64,000 nt of DNA, taken from assembly GCA_009193035.1 (NCBI GenBank), contig SWDT01000014.1, positions 124,001 to 188,000 of the forward strand. Reading direction: 5' to 3'. The first letter of the stretch is position 1. Each line of letters opens with the position of its first letter. The position numbers and the translations under genes were made by a program. This document shows, piece by piece, positions 44,478-55,500 of this stretch. Under the pieces are notes generated by a model, which did not search any database, was not told the DNA's origin, and was given only the letters and a program-made list of their open reading frames with translations. This stretch comes from Halicephalobus mephisto. Its lineage: Eukaryota; Nematoda; Chromadorea; Rhabditida; Panagrolaimidae.

Positions 44478-47185
44478 ATGATTACACTTTACTTCTTCAT
44501 TTTTCTGACCTTCTTGACTTCTCTAGCTTTTTCGTTCCCTCCGGCAATATCGTTTTCTCCCTACAAGTTCTCGATTCCGCAAGAACACCATTCCATCTGC
44601 AAATACTGCTTGTGCGATCAGCATCAGAGATCCGTCATCTGTGCTGGAGCTCACATCATAATCAATACAGTACACCTCCCACCGTGGACGACCAACTTCC
44701 ATATCCACAATGTATCTCTCCCCCGAATGCCCCACTTCGGATATTCTCCAAATCTAAAAGTCCTCAGAATCAACTACTGTGGAATGTCGGAGATCCATCC
44801 TCTCAGTTTCGTTCCTCTCCCGAATCTGGAGACTGTTCACTTGGCCGACAATGAATTAAAGGAGTTTTCTGAGAATCTGATGTCGAGGATGGAAAAACTC
44901 CGGATTCTGAATCTAGCGAGAAACAGGATTGGGAATTTGAGTAACATTGAATTTGCTCTTTCGGATGGATTAATTTTGGAACAGTTGGTTTTGGACGGAA
45001 ATCCAATAAGATTCGGATTCAGAGAAGGGGTCTACAGATGGCCGATGACGCGACAGATCCACATGGCCGATACCAGGATGGCGAAGTTGAATGGAAGTCA
45101 TATCGTCTTTGAGGTAGGGTTCGACGACGACAAGAGTGACTAGACATTAATTACTTTCCTTTTCTCTTATCAGAACTTTTTTGTATAGTTACTTTGACGA
45201 CTTCAATAAGAAAGACAATGGTTAAAATCCTTAAGGTTCCTAATATGTTGTTCCAGGACTCCCCGATGTGCACTTCTGAAGATTGCCGTTCTCTCTCCAT
45301 TCCGCCCAACTTCTGGTCTCATCTGGTAACTGCTGATTTCGGCTCTAATCCCCAGCTGAACATCCATCCAAGTACTATGCCTCTTCTAGCGAACTTGACT
45401 GCTCTGAATCTGGCGAATGCTCACATCCCCTCTGGATTAGGTAACCTTTTCCATCCAGACGCCAACTTGCGGCATCTTGATCTCCACAAAGCAAAGTTGG
45501 AAGAAGACATGTTAGATCACTGGCATTACTGTAATTTGAGACTAGAATGGCTGGATGTCTCTGAGATTAACTTGAATGAATTGAATCTGGGAACTTCCTG
45601 CACCAGCTTGCAATGGCTTTTCGCCTCAGGCAATAAGATGAGTAAAGCTACTATCGACTCCCGAGGACTGAGGGTTATTCATTTGGACAAAAACGAACTG
45701 AATTCCTGGCCTTTCCCTTCAGGACCAGGAATGACTGGGAAATTGAGGCAGTTGGAGACTCTTATACTCGGGAACAACAAACTAAACTTCATTCCTGTGA
45801 ATGCTTTCAAAGGATTCGTCGTCTTGACTTCTCTTGATCTGTCAAACAATAAACTCCTAGAACTCCATAAAGACGCTTTTCCTTCAGTGGAATTGGAACT
45901 ACGGTACTTGAATCTGAGCTTCAATTTGTTAGACAAGTTCCCGGAATTGATTTTACCGAAACTACAAGTACTAGATCTTTCTGGAAACGAACTAAACTCC
46001 TTGAGTCTCGAAGGGAAAGTTTTTGCGGGTCTGCCTAATCTTCAGCACTTACATCTGAGCAAGAATCCTGGGATTTTGGAGGACTGTAACAAAATCTACA
46101 ATGACGAAGAGGACCAGACCGAATGCTGGCTAGATGAAGCCAAAGAACTGGAAAAATTGACGGAATTAGATTTGGCCGAATGCGAAATCAAAAATTTGCC
46201 AAAATTGAAAGGATTCGAAAAACTCCAGAGTTTAAATTTGGCGGAGAATGAAATCGATGTATTTGATAGTTTTGGGTAAGTCTGGATTTACATGGAAAAA
46301 TGACACAATTAGAGTTATATTTTTTGATTAAAACTGAGACAAAAAATGTGAACAACGACATATAGTAAAGTAATAATTGAACATTCATGAGGATTTACTG
46401 AAATTTCGTCTGACTTCTACAGTAATAGACTAGATTAATCGGATCTGTGAATTTTAAATCTGATGAACTCTGAATATCGAGTTTCAGAATCTTAATATGA
46501 ATCTTTTCTTACAGTTTAAAGAATCATAAACAAATATTATTTTTAAACTAGAATTCTACAGGAAATTCTAGAAGCTGTTAGATTTTCTTGAAAACTTGAA
46601 AATCTTCAGAATCTAGTAGGAAATTTTCAGAATTTGAGGTTTTAGATGATTCTAAAAAAGTTAGAAATTGATGTTCAGATAATTCTTCAACAACGTATAT
46701 TTCTAATTTTCATGGTAGTGTAATTTCCCATTTTTAGACTCCCTGGTAATCTCATGACTCTCAACTTCCGAAACAACAGAATCCACTCCATTGGAAATCT
46801 TTCACTAGCTCCAGTATTTACTCATCTCCAGAATCTTGACTTGGCCGAGAACCCTCTCTATTGCGACTGCTCTCTCTTCTCCGTTTCTAAGTTCCTTCAG
46901 CGACAACCGGATTATGAAGACCGAAGTATCTACTACTGCTTTGCGGAAAATTGGCAACATCCACTCAAGACGTATTTGGAATCATCAGAGCATTTCTGTG
47001 ATGCCCAAAGAAACATCTACGGTCCCTCGGTCTGGTCCATGTTGTTCGATTTCCTGGGATTACTAGTTACCTGTTTGTTGGTGGCTTTTGTGTTCGCGTT
47101 TATCCTATTGAAAGCCTACAAGGCTGTTGATTGTAAGCTCATAAGCTATGCTCCCGTTCCTCAAGAAACTCCCGTGGACGTTTGA
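44478..47185 (+). CDS. Leucine-rich-repeat single-pass membrane protein
   Basis: Three exons (44478-45113, 45257-46275, 46738-47185) encode 700 aa. ATG 44478 lies 6 bp after a TTTTTCCAG acceptor. Signal peptide: MITLYFFIFLTFLTSLAFSF. A cysteine-bearing cap (CKYCLCDQHQRSVICAG) precedes about a dozen LRRs (for example LRILNLARNRIGNLSNIEF, LETLILGNNKLNFIPVNAF, LTSLDLSNNKLLELHKDAF, LQVLDLSGNELNSL). An LRRCT follows (NPLYCDCSLFSVSKFLQ, then further Cys), then a membrane helix (FLGLLVTCLLVAFVFAFIL) and a short cytoplasmic tail ending PQETPVDV. It resembles extracellular LRR adhesion/receptor proteins of nematode epidermis and neurons; I cannot assign an orthologue. Exon 2's first LRRs carry extra Cys (MCTSEDCRSL). 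Confidence 0.88.
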
Positions 47186-48148
47186 GGAATTATTCATTGG
47201 TTGTACAGGGTGTTCGAAGAAAAAATTCACAATTGCAATCGCTTTAATTTGACGAATAATGCATGGATTTCCATAATCCTCTTTTGATACGATGCAGGTG
47301 ACCTTTTCATATACGATCGGAATTCCGTAAAGCTAAATATTATTTTTTTGGAAAATGAAAAAATTTTCATTGTTTAAAAATAAGTGAAATGACCTTTGGA
47401 ACAGAACACCAAGGCTTGCAGTAATTACCGTAATAGAAGGAATTATTTCTATGTTGAATTTTCTTTGAAAGTTAAATTTCAAAGTTAGTGCACATGAAAT
47501 GAGAAATGTCAAAATTTAAAAAACATGAAAATCCGCTCAGCATTTGTTGTTTTATAACGATTTAAAATTCGATATTTTTTGGGACACCTTATATTTTAAG
47601 AGATTTTTGGGAGTATTTTGTAGTTAATTATTTTTTAACAAATTTAGTCCCCATTGATCTTGAAAATTTAGTTTTGCGGGTGTCTTGGTTTAATAATAAT
47701 TTGAATATTTTTGCTATAAATAATAAAAGAAACCGACCTGGTTGTAGAGTTGTTTCGATTTTTGATAATTCTGTTGTTACTGAAAGAAACTTTGTATTTA
47801 AAAAATTAAAGACATTGAAACTACGAAAGCAGAAAAGCAGTGTTCTAAGTGCAGTACTAGTTCCAGTAGGAGTAGTTCCAGACTCTGAATCAAGAGTATT
47901 TCCAGAAAGCTGCTCAATTGGAGAAGTCTTTGTGAATGCAGAAGAGATCCTTTCTGGGAATCTGGTTGCTCTTTTCATTCAGAAGAATTACAATCTACAA
48001 AAATCAGAACAAGCCTTCTGGAGTGTTTTTGAATGATTCCTTTCCAGATAATGATGATTCCATAGGGGCTTCTGTCATTTTAGATTCGGAAAGATTTCGA
48101 TTCTGGTCTGCTGATGAATTTCTTGATGCTATTTCCACTGATGCTTAT
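47186..48148. other. Intergenic with Ser/Thr-rich minus-strand remnants
   Basis: On the minus strand, 47978-47815 reads TKTSPIEQLSGNTLDSESG then TTPTGTSTALRT, and about 48160-48010 reads ASRNSSADQNRNLSESKM then TEAPMESSLSGKESFKNTPE. Both look like extracellular, low-complexity coding sequence near the 3' end of the mucin gene. They may be alternative or decayed terminal exons. I see no clean splicing into the mucin frame. Confidence 0.3.
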
Positions 48149-51100
48149 TCAAAAGATATTTCTCGTTACAAAACTTAGAATTTCAGCAACTATTACTGTA
48201 ATTTCAGCTGGAGGATTTTCACTTGGATATTTTGTCATTTTTCTTTAGTAGGGAATCGATATACTTTGCGTAGTAGTAATATATTGTGCGGATAATGTGC
48301 TATTTAATGTGCGTGACAACAAAAAAGTAATTTAAATCGAAACTTACCAAATGCTTCAGTCGTTGGATCTCTAGCAGGATTAGTAGGTCCACCTACTTTC
48401 GTTACAGTTGGAGTAGGGGAAGTTTCAGCAGCTGCCATCGTTGTGGCTCCACCATTGGCGGTTGTATCTTCTGCAGCAGTTGTTTCTCCAGCTTGTTGTG
48501 TGGTTACAACAGATTCTGCTGTCGTAGCTCTCATTGTAGTCTGTTGAACTGTTGTCTCAGAATCTGTAGTTGTAATTTTAGCTGTACTTTCTATCTCAGA
48601 AGGACTTGATCTAATTTGCACAGTAACACCTATTTGTGCAGGTGAAGTGCTTTCCACAGCAGGTGTTACAGAAGTAACAACTAATTTAAATTTCAAATCT
48701 TTAACTTACCAACGGCTTCTGTTGTTACAGGAGCTTCAGTAGTCACCGGAGCGGCTGTAGTTACAGGGGCTTCAGTAGTCACCCCAGCAGCTGTGGTTAC
48801 AGAGGCTTCAGTAGTCACCGGAGCTTGTGTAGTCACTCCAGCAGCAGTAGTCACGGGGGCTTCAGTAGTCACCGGAGCTTGTGTAGTTACTCCAGCAGCT
48901 GTGGTTACAGGAGCTTCAGTAGTCACGGGAGCGGCTGTAGTTACAGGGGCTTCAGTAGTCACGGGAGCAGCAGTTGTTACAGGAGCTTGTGTAGTCACTC
49001 CAGCAGCAGTGGTTACAGGAACTTCAGTAGTTGCTGCAGCAGTAGTTACAGGGGCTTCAGTAGTTACTCCAGCAGCAGTTGTTACAGGAGCTTCAGTAGT
49101 TACTGCAGCAGTGGTTACAGAGGCTTCAGTAGTTACTCCAGCAGCAGTTGTTACAGGAGCAGCAGTAGTCACCGCAGCTTGTGTAGTCACTCCAGCAGCA
49201 GTAGTTACAGGAGCAGTAGTTACAGGGGCTTCAGTAGTAACTCCAGCAGCAGTTGTCACTGGAACTTCAGTAGTTACTGGAGCAGCGGTGGTTACTGGAG
49301 CAGCAGTAGTTACAGGGGCTTCAGTTGTCACTCCAGCAGCTGTAGTTACAGGAGCTTCAGTAGTTACAGGAGCAGCAGTAGTTACAGGAGCTTCAGTAGT
49401 TACTGGAGCAGCAGTAGTTACAGGGGCTTCAGTAGTTGCTGCAGCTGTAGTTACAGGGGCTTCAGTTGTCACTCCAGCAGCTGTAGTTACAGGAGCTTCA
49501 GTTGTCACTGGAGCAGCAGTAGTTACAGGAGCTTGTGTAGTCACTCCAGCAGCAGTAGTCACGGGAGCGGCTGTGGTTACAGGAGCTTCAGTTGTCACTG
49601 GAGCAGCAGTAGTTACAGGAGCTTCAGTAGTTACTGCAGCAGTGGTTACAGGAGCATCAGTAGTCACCGGAGCAGCAGTAGTTGCTGCAACAGTTGTAGG
49701 TGCTTCAGTAGTTACTGGAGCAGTAGTGGTGACAGGAGCCAAAGTAGTTATGAGAGCTTCCGTGGTCGCTGCGGCAGTTGTTACAGGGGCTTCCGTTGTA
49801 ACCGCAGCAGTTGTTACTGCAGCTGTCGTTTGTGGTACTGTAGTTATCGGAGCTGTTGTAGTTGCTGCAACAGTCGTTGGTTGGGCTGTTGTTTCTGCGA
49901 CCGTTGTAGTTGCTGCAACAGTCGTTGGTTGAGCTGTTGTTTCTGCCGCCGTTGTAGTTGCTGCAAACAGTCGTTGGTTGAGCTGTTGTTTCTGCGCCGT
50001 TGTAGTTGCTGCAACAGTCGTTGGTTGGGCTGTTGTTTCTGCGACCGTTGTAGTTGCTGCAACAGTCGTTGGTTGAGCTGTTGTTTCTGCCGCCGTTGTA
50101 GTTGCTGCAGCAGTCGTTGGTTGAGCTGTTGTTTCTGCCGCCGTTGTAGTTGCTGCAGCAGTCGTTGGTTGGGTTGTTGTTGTAGGTTGCATTGTGGTTG
50201 TTTCCGCTGCTGTAGTCGCTATAATTTTAAAATTAAAATTTTATATGCTATTTTAAGCTGTACTTGGTGCCATAGTTGTTGTCGGTTCTGGTGTTGTTGT
50301 GGGTTCTGGTGTTGTCGTAGGTTCTGGTGTCGTTGTAGGTTCTGGTGTTGTCGTAGGTTCTGGTGTCGTTGTGGGTTTCACTGTCGTTGTTGGTTTCACT
50401 GTTGTTGTAGGCTCTGGTGTTGTTGTTGTAGGCTCTGGTGTTGTTGTTGTAGGCTCTGGTGTTGTCGTTGTAGGCTCCGGTGTTGTCGTTGTCGGTTCCG
50501 GTGTTGTCGTTGTCGGTTCTGGTGTTGTTGCTATAATTCCAATTATTTTGTTCAATTCATTCCATCTAAACCTTACTTGGTTCTTCTGTTGTTGTTGTCA
50601 ATTCAGGTGGAGGAGCTAAAAGTGGATAACAATTAATATTTATCAGATAATTCTTCTTGTAGAAAATTCCCACTTGTTGTCAATTCTGTCGTCGTCTGTG
50701 TTGTTGTCGTTGTTTCTGCTGTTTGTGTGAAAGAGACTGAAAAACGATTTACAGTATTCTTCGGTAGACTCATTTTTTGATTTCGTATGGAGCATTATTT
50801 CATAAATACAAGTGATAATTTCAGCATTCGTAATGTAAAAAAATACATGAATTATAAATCCTCATATACTGTTTAATAAGCTGTTTTTGTTCGGAAAACA
50901 TGAGAAATCTAATTGACGTCATATCTCGCAACGAAAGTAGATGGTTAAAGAATGATATATCTTCGCTTTGAGATCCAGCTGTGTTCAAAGTGAAAGATAT
51001 CAATTAGGATTTTTACGAACATGGGAATTACAACATTCAATGGTGAAAAAATCAAAAATTAAATCAACTTACTTGTCATCCAGTCGTAATTCCATTCATA

Positions 51101-51199
51101 TTGTGCTGATGTCAGAGATACTGACTCCAAAATTACAAGAAAAATAAAGAAAATCACCCCTTTATCGAAAATCCTTTTTCTCGGTCTCGCCAAGACCAT
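48149..51199 (-). CDS. Secreted Thr-rich mucin
   Basis: Exons 51199-51073, 50736-50674, 50615-50577, 50530-50264, 50218-48710, 48680-48348 and, tentatively, 48195-48149 join in consistent phase 1 (about 794 aa). ATG 51199 follows a TTTCAG acceptor near 51215. The first exon has an internal hydrophobic signal (VIFFIFLVILESVSLTSA) and ends QYEWNYDWMTS. The body is almost pure repeats: TTTPEP (exon 4), TTAQPTTVAATTTVAE (start of exon 5), then many PVTTEAPVTTAAGVTTEA units. Exon 6 is Thr-rich but not periodic. It is predicted to be densely O-glycosylated and extracellular (cuticle, gut or egg surface). All introns are phase 1, which allows exon shuffling or skipping. The last exon is the weakest part of the model. 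Confidence 0.78.
48720..50560. repeat. Compound coding minisatellite of the second mucin
   Basis: Three blocks are seen. 50280-50530: an 18-21 bp unit (GGTTCTGGTGTTGTTGT) coding TTTPEP. 49850-50190: a 48-bp unit (GTCGTTGGTTGAGCTGTTGT onward), about seven copies. 48720-49850: 18-27 bp units (GCTTCAGTAGTTACTCCAGC and variants) coding VTTEAPVTTAAG. The top strand is open over much of the same span as a by-product. Confidence 0.93.
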
Positions 51200-51652
51200 C
51201 GTGGACAAATAACTGAAATGGAATCTCCAGTCCGTCCACACTTTTGATTCAACTGCACTTTGATAAAGTTGTCAATTACAGAATAAAAGTCCTATAATTG
51301 GCTCCGAGAGCTTTGGATTCATCGACTATGATCATTCAATCGGATTAGCCTCACTTGTGTTTCTCATTTAACTATCGATTAGGGCTACTGATTCAATTTA
51401 TAACTTAATCGAAAATTGGGGATCAGCCATGTCATTAATAACAGGAAGTAATGAAAATAGGCTTTTAGGTTTAAATTGCTCAAACAATGAAGCAATAGAG
51501 GGATGTTTTATTACTGTAAAAATCCATCAAAGTTTCGTTTCGAGAATCTCGATTGAAGCACATCATTTAATTGCTGATTTTTCCATCAAAACAGGTTTTT
51601 CGCATCATTATATATGTTTTTTTCATTTTTGAAAATTAAAACACAGCCATAT
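51200..51652. other. Upstream of the second mucin; no gene
   Basis: Nothing beyond the presumed promoter. A short open stretch at 51429-51632 lacks splice or homology support. Confidence 0.4.
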
Positions 51653-51941
51653 TGTTACGAAAGCAAAACTGTATATAAAAATTCCGAGAAAAACTTTCCC
51701 AACATGAATTTTTAAATCTTGTCGCAGAAAGCGAGAAGACTCCTAACACGAAAACCCTGGAGATGTAGGAACTCAATTTGCGTGCCAAACGACAAGAAGT
51801 ATCAGAGGAACACAGGAGCGATACCTGAGAACCAGATGAAGTCGCGAAGAGTTGTTGTTAATTACTTTGTATTATTGACTACTGGAATAAAGTGACCAGT
51901 TAACAATTGTCAATTAAGGGAGTAGGCCAGAATCCCTTACA
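51653..51941 (+). mobile_element. Possible solo LTR, 289 bp
   Basis: The segment starts TGTTACGA and ends CCCTTACA (TG...CA). It has a TATA-like GTATATAAAAA near 51671 and an AATAAA (GGAATAAAGTG) near 51887, and its interior is less AT-rich than the flanks. These are features of a retrotransposon LTR. I see no matching target duplication and no internal coding region, so this is tentative. Confidence 0.3.
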
Positions 51942-52544
51942 AATCTTTCCAATTAAGACTAAAAGTTGAAAAACTTTGAAATTTTATCTGTAAAAATGTT
52001 CAGCAACTTCTGAAATCTTCCTGTTATATAAAACTGAAATTATTTGGTACAAAATTGCGAAAAATTGTATTAATTTAAATTTGTAAAACTTTCCAGTTAA
52101 GACCGGAAATTGCAAAAATTATAATTTCCATATTTCTGGAACGTTCCAAAATGATCCATTAGATTATGGAAAATCCCAAAATCCATCTGATGAGCTGTAA
52201 TCTTATTGAATACCGTAATCCAGAATGTTCTCTGAAACTAAGCTGCTTTGCTCGTGAACGTGAAATAACTCGAAAACCCTCTAATAGGAACCAAACAATA
52301 TACAAATCCACCTACGGATTTATCCTCTGGAATTTGATCGATTTCGAAAAATTTATTATTTCGTTTTTCAAAAATGAGTTAATCTTTTATTAATTGTATG
52401 TATGAAAAAATGTACAAATCTCTGAAGATCCTCATTAGGATGTTCGTCTAATACATCTTCTAAGTTTTATTTTCCGTTTGAAAGCCCAAAATTGACTGGT
52501 TGTGATTGCTTAAATGCAAACTGGCATACTGTAGGTTGACTAAA
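51942..52544. other. Intergenic, no supported feature
   Basis: AT-rich region downstream of the F-box gene. An open stretch at 52166-52390 (+) has no splice context and poor protein character. Confidence 0.4.
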
Positions 52545-55500
52545 CTAGACTTCACTCGGTTTGGACCCTGATTGCATCGTTGGCTCTAATGTCAAATTAG
52601 AGAAATCATTGACGGGGGGTGATGGAGGAGTGTATGATGGAGGTTCATCGTCTTCCGGGAACGGCAAGACGACTCCAAGGATCCTCTGATTATCGTGTTG
52701 ATCATAATCTTGAATAATGAGGGTTTTTCCAGTGGACTTTTCTTTGATAACAATGGATTCTCCAGAATTATGTTCAGAGAGAGATTTGCAGTAGAATCTG
52801 CTCTGAAGTCCATCAAGGAGATCTCGGTATTCCGAAGTTAGTTGGAGGTAGAAGGCAGCTGGACGGGCAAATCGACGTGTATCACGTTTCCAGATTATCT
52901 AAAGATAAAATTAATAAAGTAACTCCGAGGAATATCGTGTTAGAACCAGGCTTTTGAGGTCTTCAAACGAAAACTTGAAAAACAGATCATATTGCGGAAT
53001 TTTCTAACTTTAAAATAGAAACTTGAAGAACTTTCGTCGAGACCCAGATTGTAGTTATCAAAGTCTCGTCGAGAAAATCTTGATTCGAAAAGTTTCTCTC
53101 AAGTACTTACTTCTAATGACTTTGAAATCCTTTCTCTAAAGTTCACGATAAACGGTAGAATCGCCAAGTTGTCGCTGCCTTCGCAACAAAGCAATGAAAG
53201 CTTCTTCAATCTGGGACAGTAGATGGAGATGGACTCCAGAATCTCGTTACTGATAGCGGGGCAGTTGATGAACTTAAGTTCTGTCACGTAAGGGTAGAAG
53301 TTCTTCAAAAAAAGAGAGTTCATCAATCTTTTGTCGTCACAGAAGGAAGCTTCGAATTTCCACAAAATGTTGAGGAAATCATAAGATGGAGCAGCGTAAC
53401 GGATTTCAGGAGCACTTGCATCGTCATCTCTGAAAAGATGAAAAATCAGTGTAATACAAAGAATTATCAATATCGTAAATATCTGTTTTCAATCACCATC
53501 CATTCCATTATTGTAGTTATTTTAGGAATGGCTTTGACAACATATAAAAAGGTATATTATTATAATAAATAGATACATTGAGATAATTATGCTTTATCGG
53601 ATATATTATATCTCATATATCGATACATTAGAGCTATTTTTGTCTGAGTTTTTAGATATATTTTAATACAGTATCAGAGCTGTATCCTAACATAGTATTA
53701 ACACAGATCTAGACAAAATACCAGAAATATCTCAATATATGCTCAAAAAAATGCATTATTATAATAAATAAATACATTGAAATAATTATGCTTTATTGGA
53801 TGTATTATATCTCATATATCGATACATTGGGTATAATAAATGCATACATTATCCTCAATTTACATACCGATACATTAGAGCTATTTTTGTGTAAAATATA
53901 ATGAAAATTAAGAACAATTTTATTTCATTTTTTAGTTTGATGAATCGCTTATGCAATTGAATATTTTACTTATGTTCATTTTCTAAGAACATGCGTTTGA
54001 TGAAAAGGCTTAAATTTTGTTTTGAAAAAACTATATTTTTAATCTTTTTCTGAAAATCGTTTTTTAGTTTTTCCTATTTTCAGTCCGGAACAAAAATAGT
54101 TTTCTATTATTTTAGAAATATTTTTTATTCTTTCAATAAGTATTGAAATTGAAAGTCTTATTGTTGTTTTAGTCACGTTTTAAATCGAATAAAATTCAAT
54201 TTTGAAATTTTCAGAAATGTTCGAACAACATTGATCGCCTCAGGGATTAATTTCGAAAAAGATGTTTTACATCGAATTTTAATTGTTTTTAATCACAAAT
54301 TTTCTTAATGAATATCTACCACAGTGATCTACGTTATTTAAATCCAAAGTTTACTGTAAGTTAAAACCACCTACGTTCGAAGTTTGTTTTTGTTGTCCAC
54401 TTTTTGCAAAAGTCCCAGATGCAACGAGATTTTCCGAGATTTCATGCTTCTGGAGATGGTGTCGTAAATGTGGTCGAAAATAATAGGAGTCTCATCGCTG
54501 ATCACATTCAAAGAAAGGATTTTCAAACTTTCCGAAGTCATTTGTAAAAAATTGTCGACAATCCTCGGCAAGAATCCATAACACAAATCAAATTTCAAAA
54601 ACTGTAACTTCTTCAAAGCCTGGTACTCCAAAGGAAAAAGTTTCACATCAGTGTCGTGAAGGGCTTCCTTCCCGAATCTACAGAATCTGAACATCAAATA
54701 AGAAAGACTCGGCATATTGTCGTCAGAAATGACCTTCAAAAAATCCGTCCAAACCGTCATCAGATCAGTGTGTCCAATATGTAGATATTCCAATTTTTTG
54801 AGTTTCTGAAGTTTCGGTAGTACTTCCGGAAAAGAAGCTTCATTCCGATTGTGCCACTCAAAAGTAGTGATGGATTCTGGGAGTTCCAAATCGCCTTCTG
54901 AAAAATAACTTAAAATTAATAAATTTTTAAATTTTAATTTTTTTAAAATTAATAAATTTTTAAATTTTAATTTTTTTAAATCAATCAATTTTTAAATTTT
55001 AATTTTTTTAAATCAATTTTTTAAATTGTAAAATCTATCAAATACGGATTTAATTGAATTAAATTTTTTATAATTTTTGATTTTATATTTGTTATATTAA
55101 ATTTTTCAAAATTAAAAATTATTTTACTTTTCAAAACTTTTAAAAGAGCGATTAAGCAATAACGGTGCTCAGTTAATGTTCTCTTAGAGAAAAAATCAAA
55201 GTTGTTTATCTCAAAGAAAAGAAAAATGATATTCTCAACTTCCAAAACAACAAGGGGATTATTTCGAATAACGACAAAAAGTTTCGATCCTGGCAGGAGT
55301 CGAACCTACAATCTTCCGCTCCGTAGGCGGACGCGTTGACCATTGCGCCACAGGACCACGAGAACGAGGGCACTGAAGGACGCTCTTGGAACTCATCCAG
55401 CGCTGTCTTTCTACGCTGAAAACAGCTCGCGACTCGGAAAGCGCGGTCTCAACTGGGTTCCAAGCATAAGACTGGTTTTCAATTTTCCGTTACGAAATCC

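Noticed and set aside
48793..50636. Long top-strand open frames rich in VVTGA or Ser/Cys
   Set aside because: Antisense of the second mucin repeats; the minus strand has a signal peptide and consistent phase-1 splicing, the top strand has neither.
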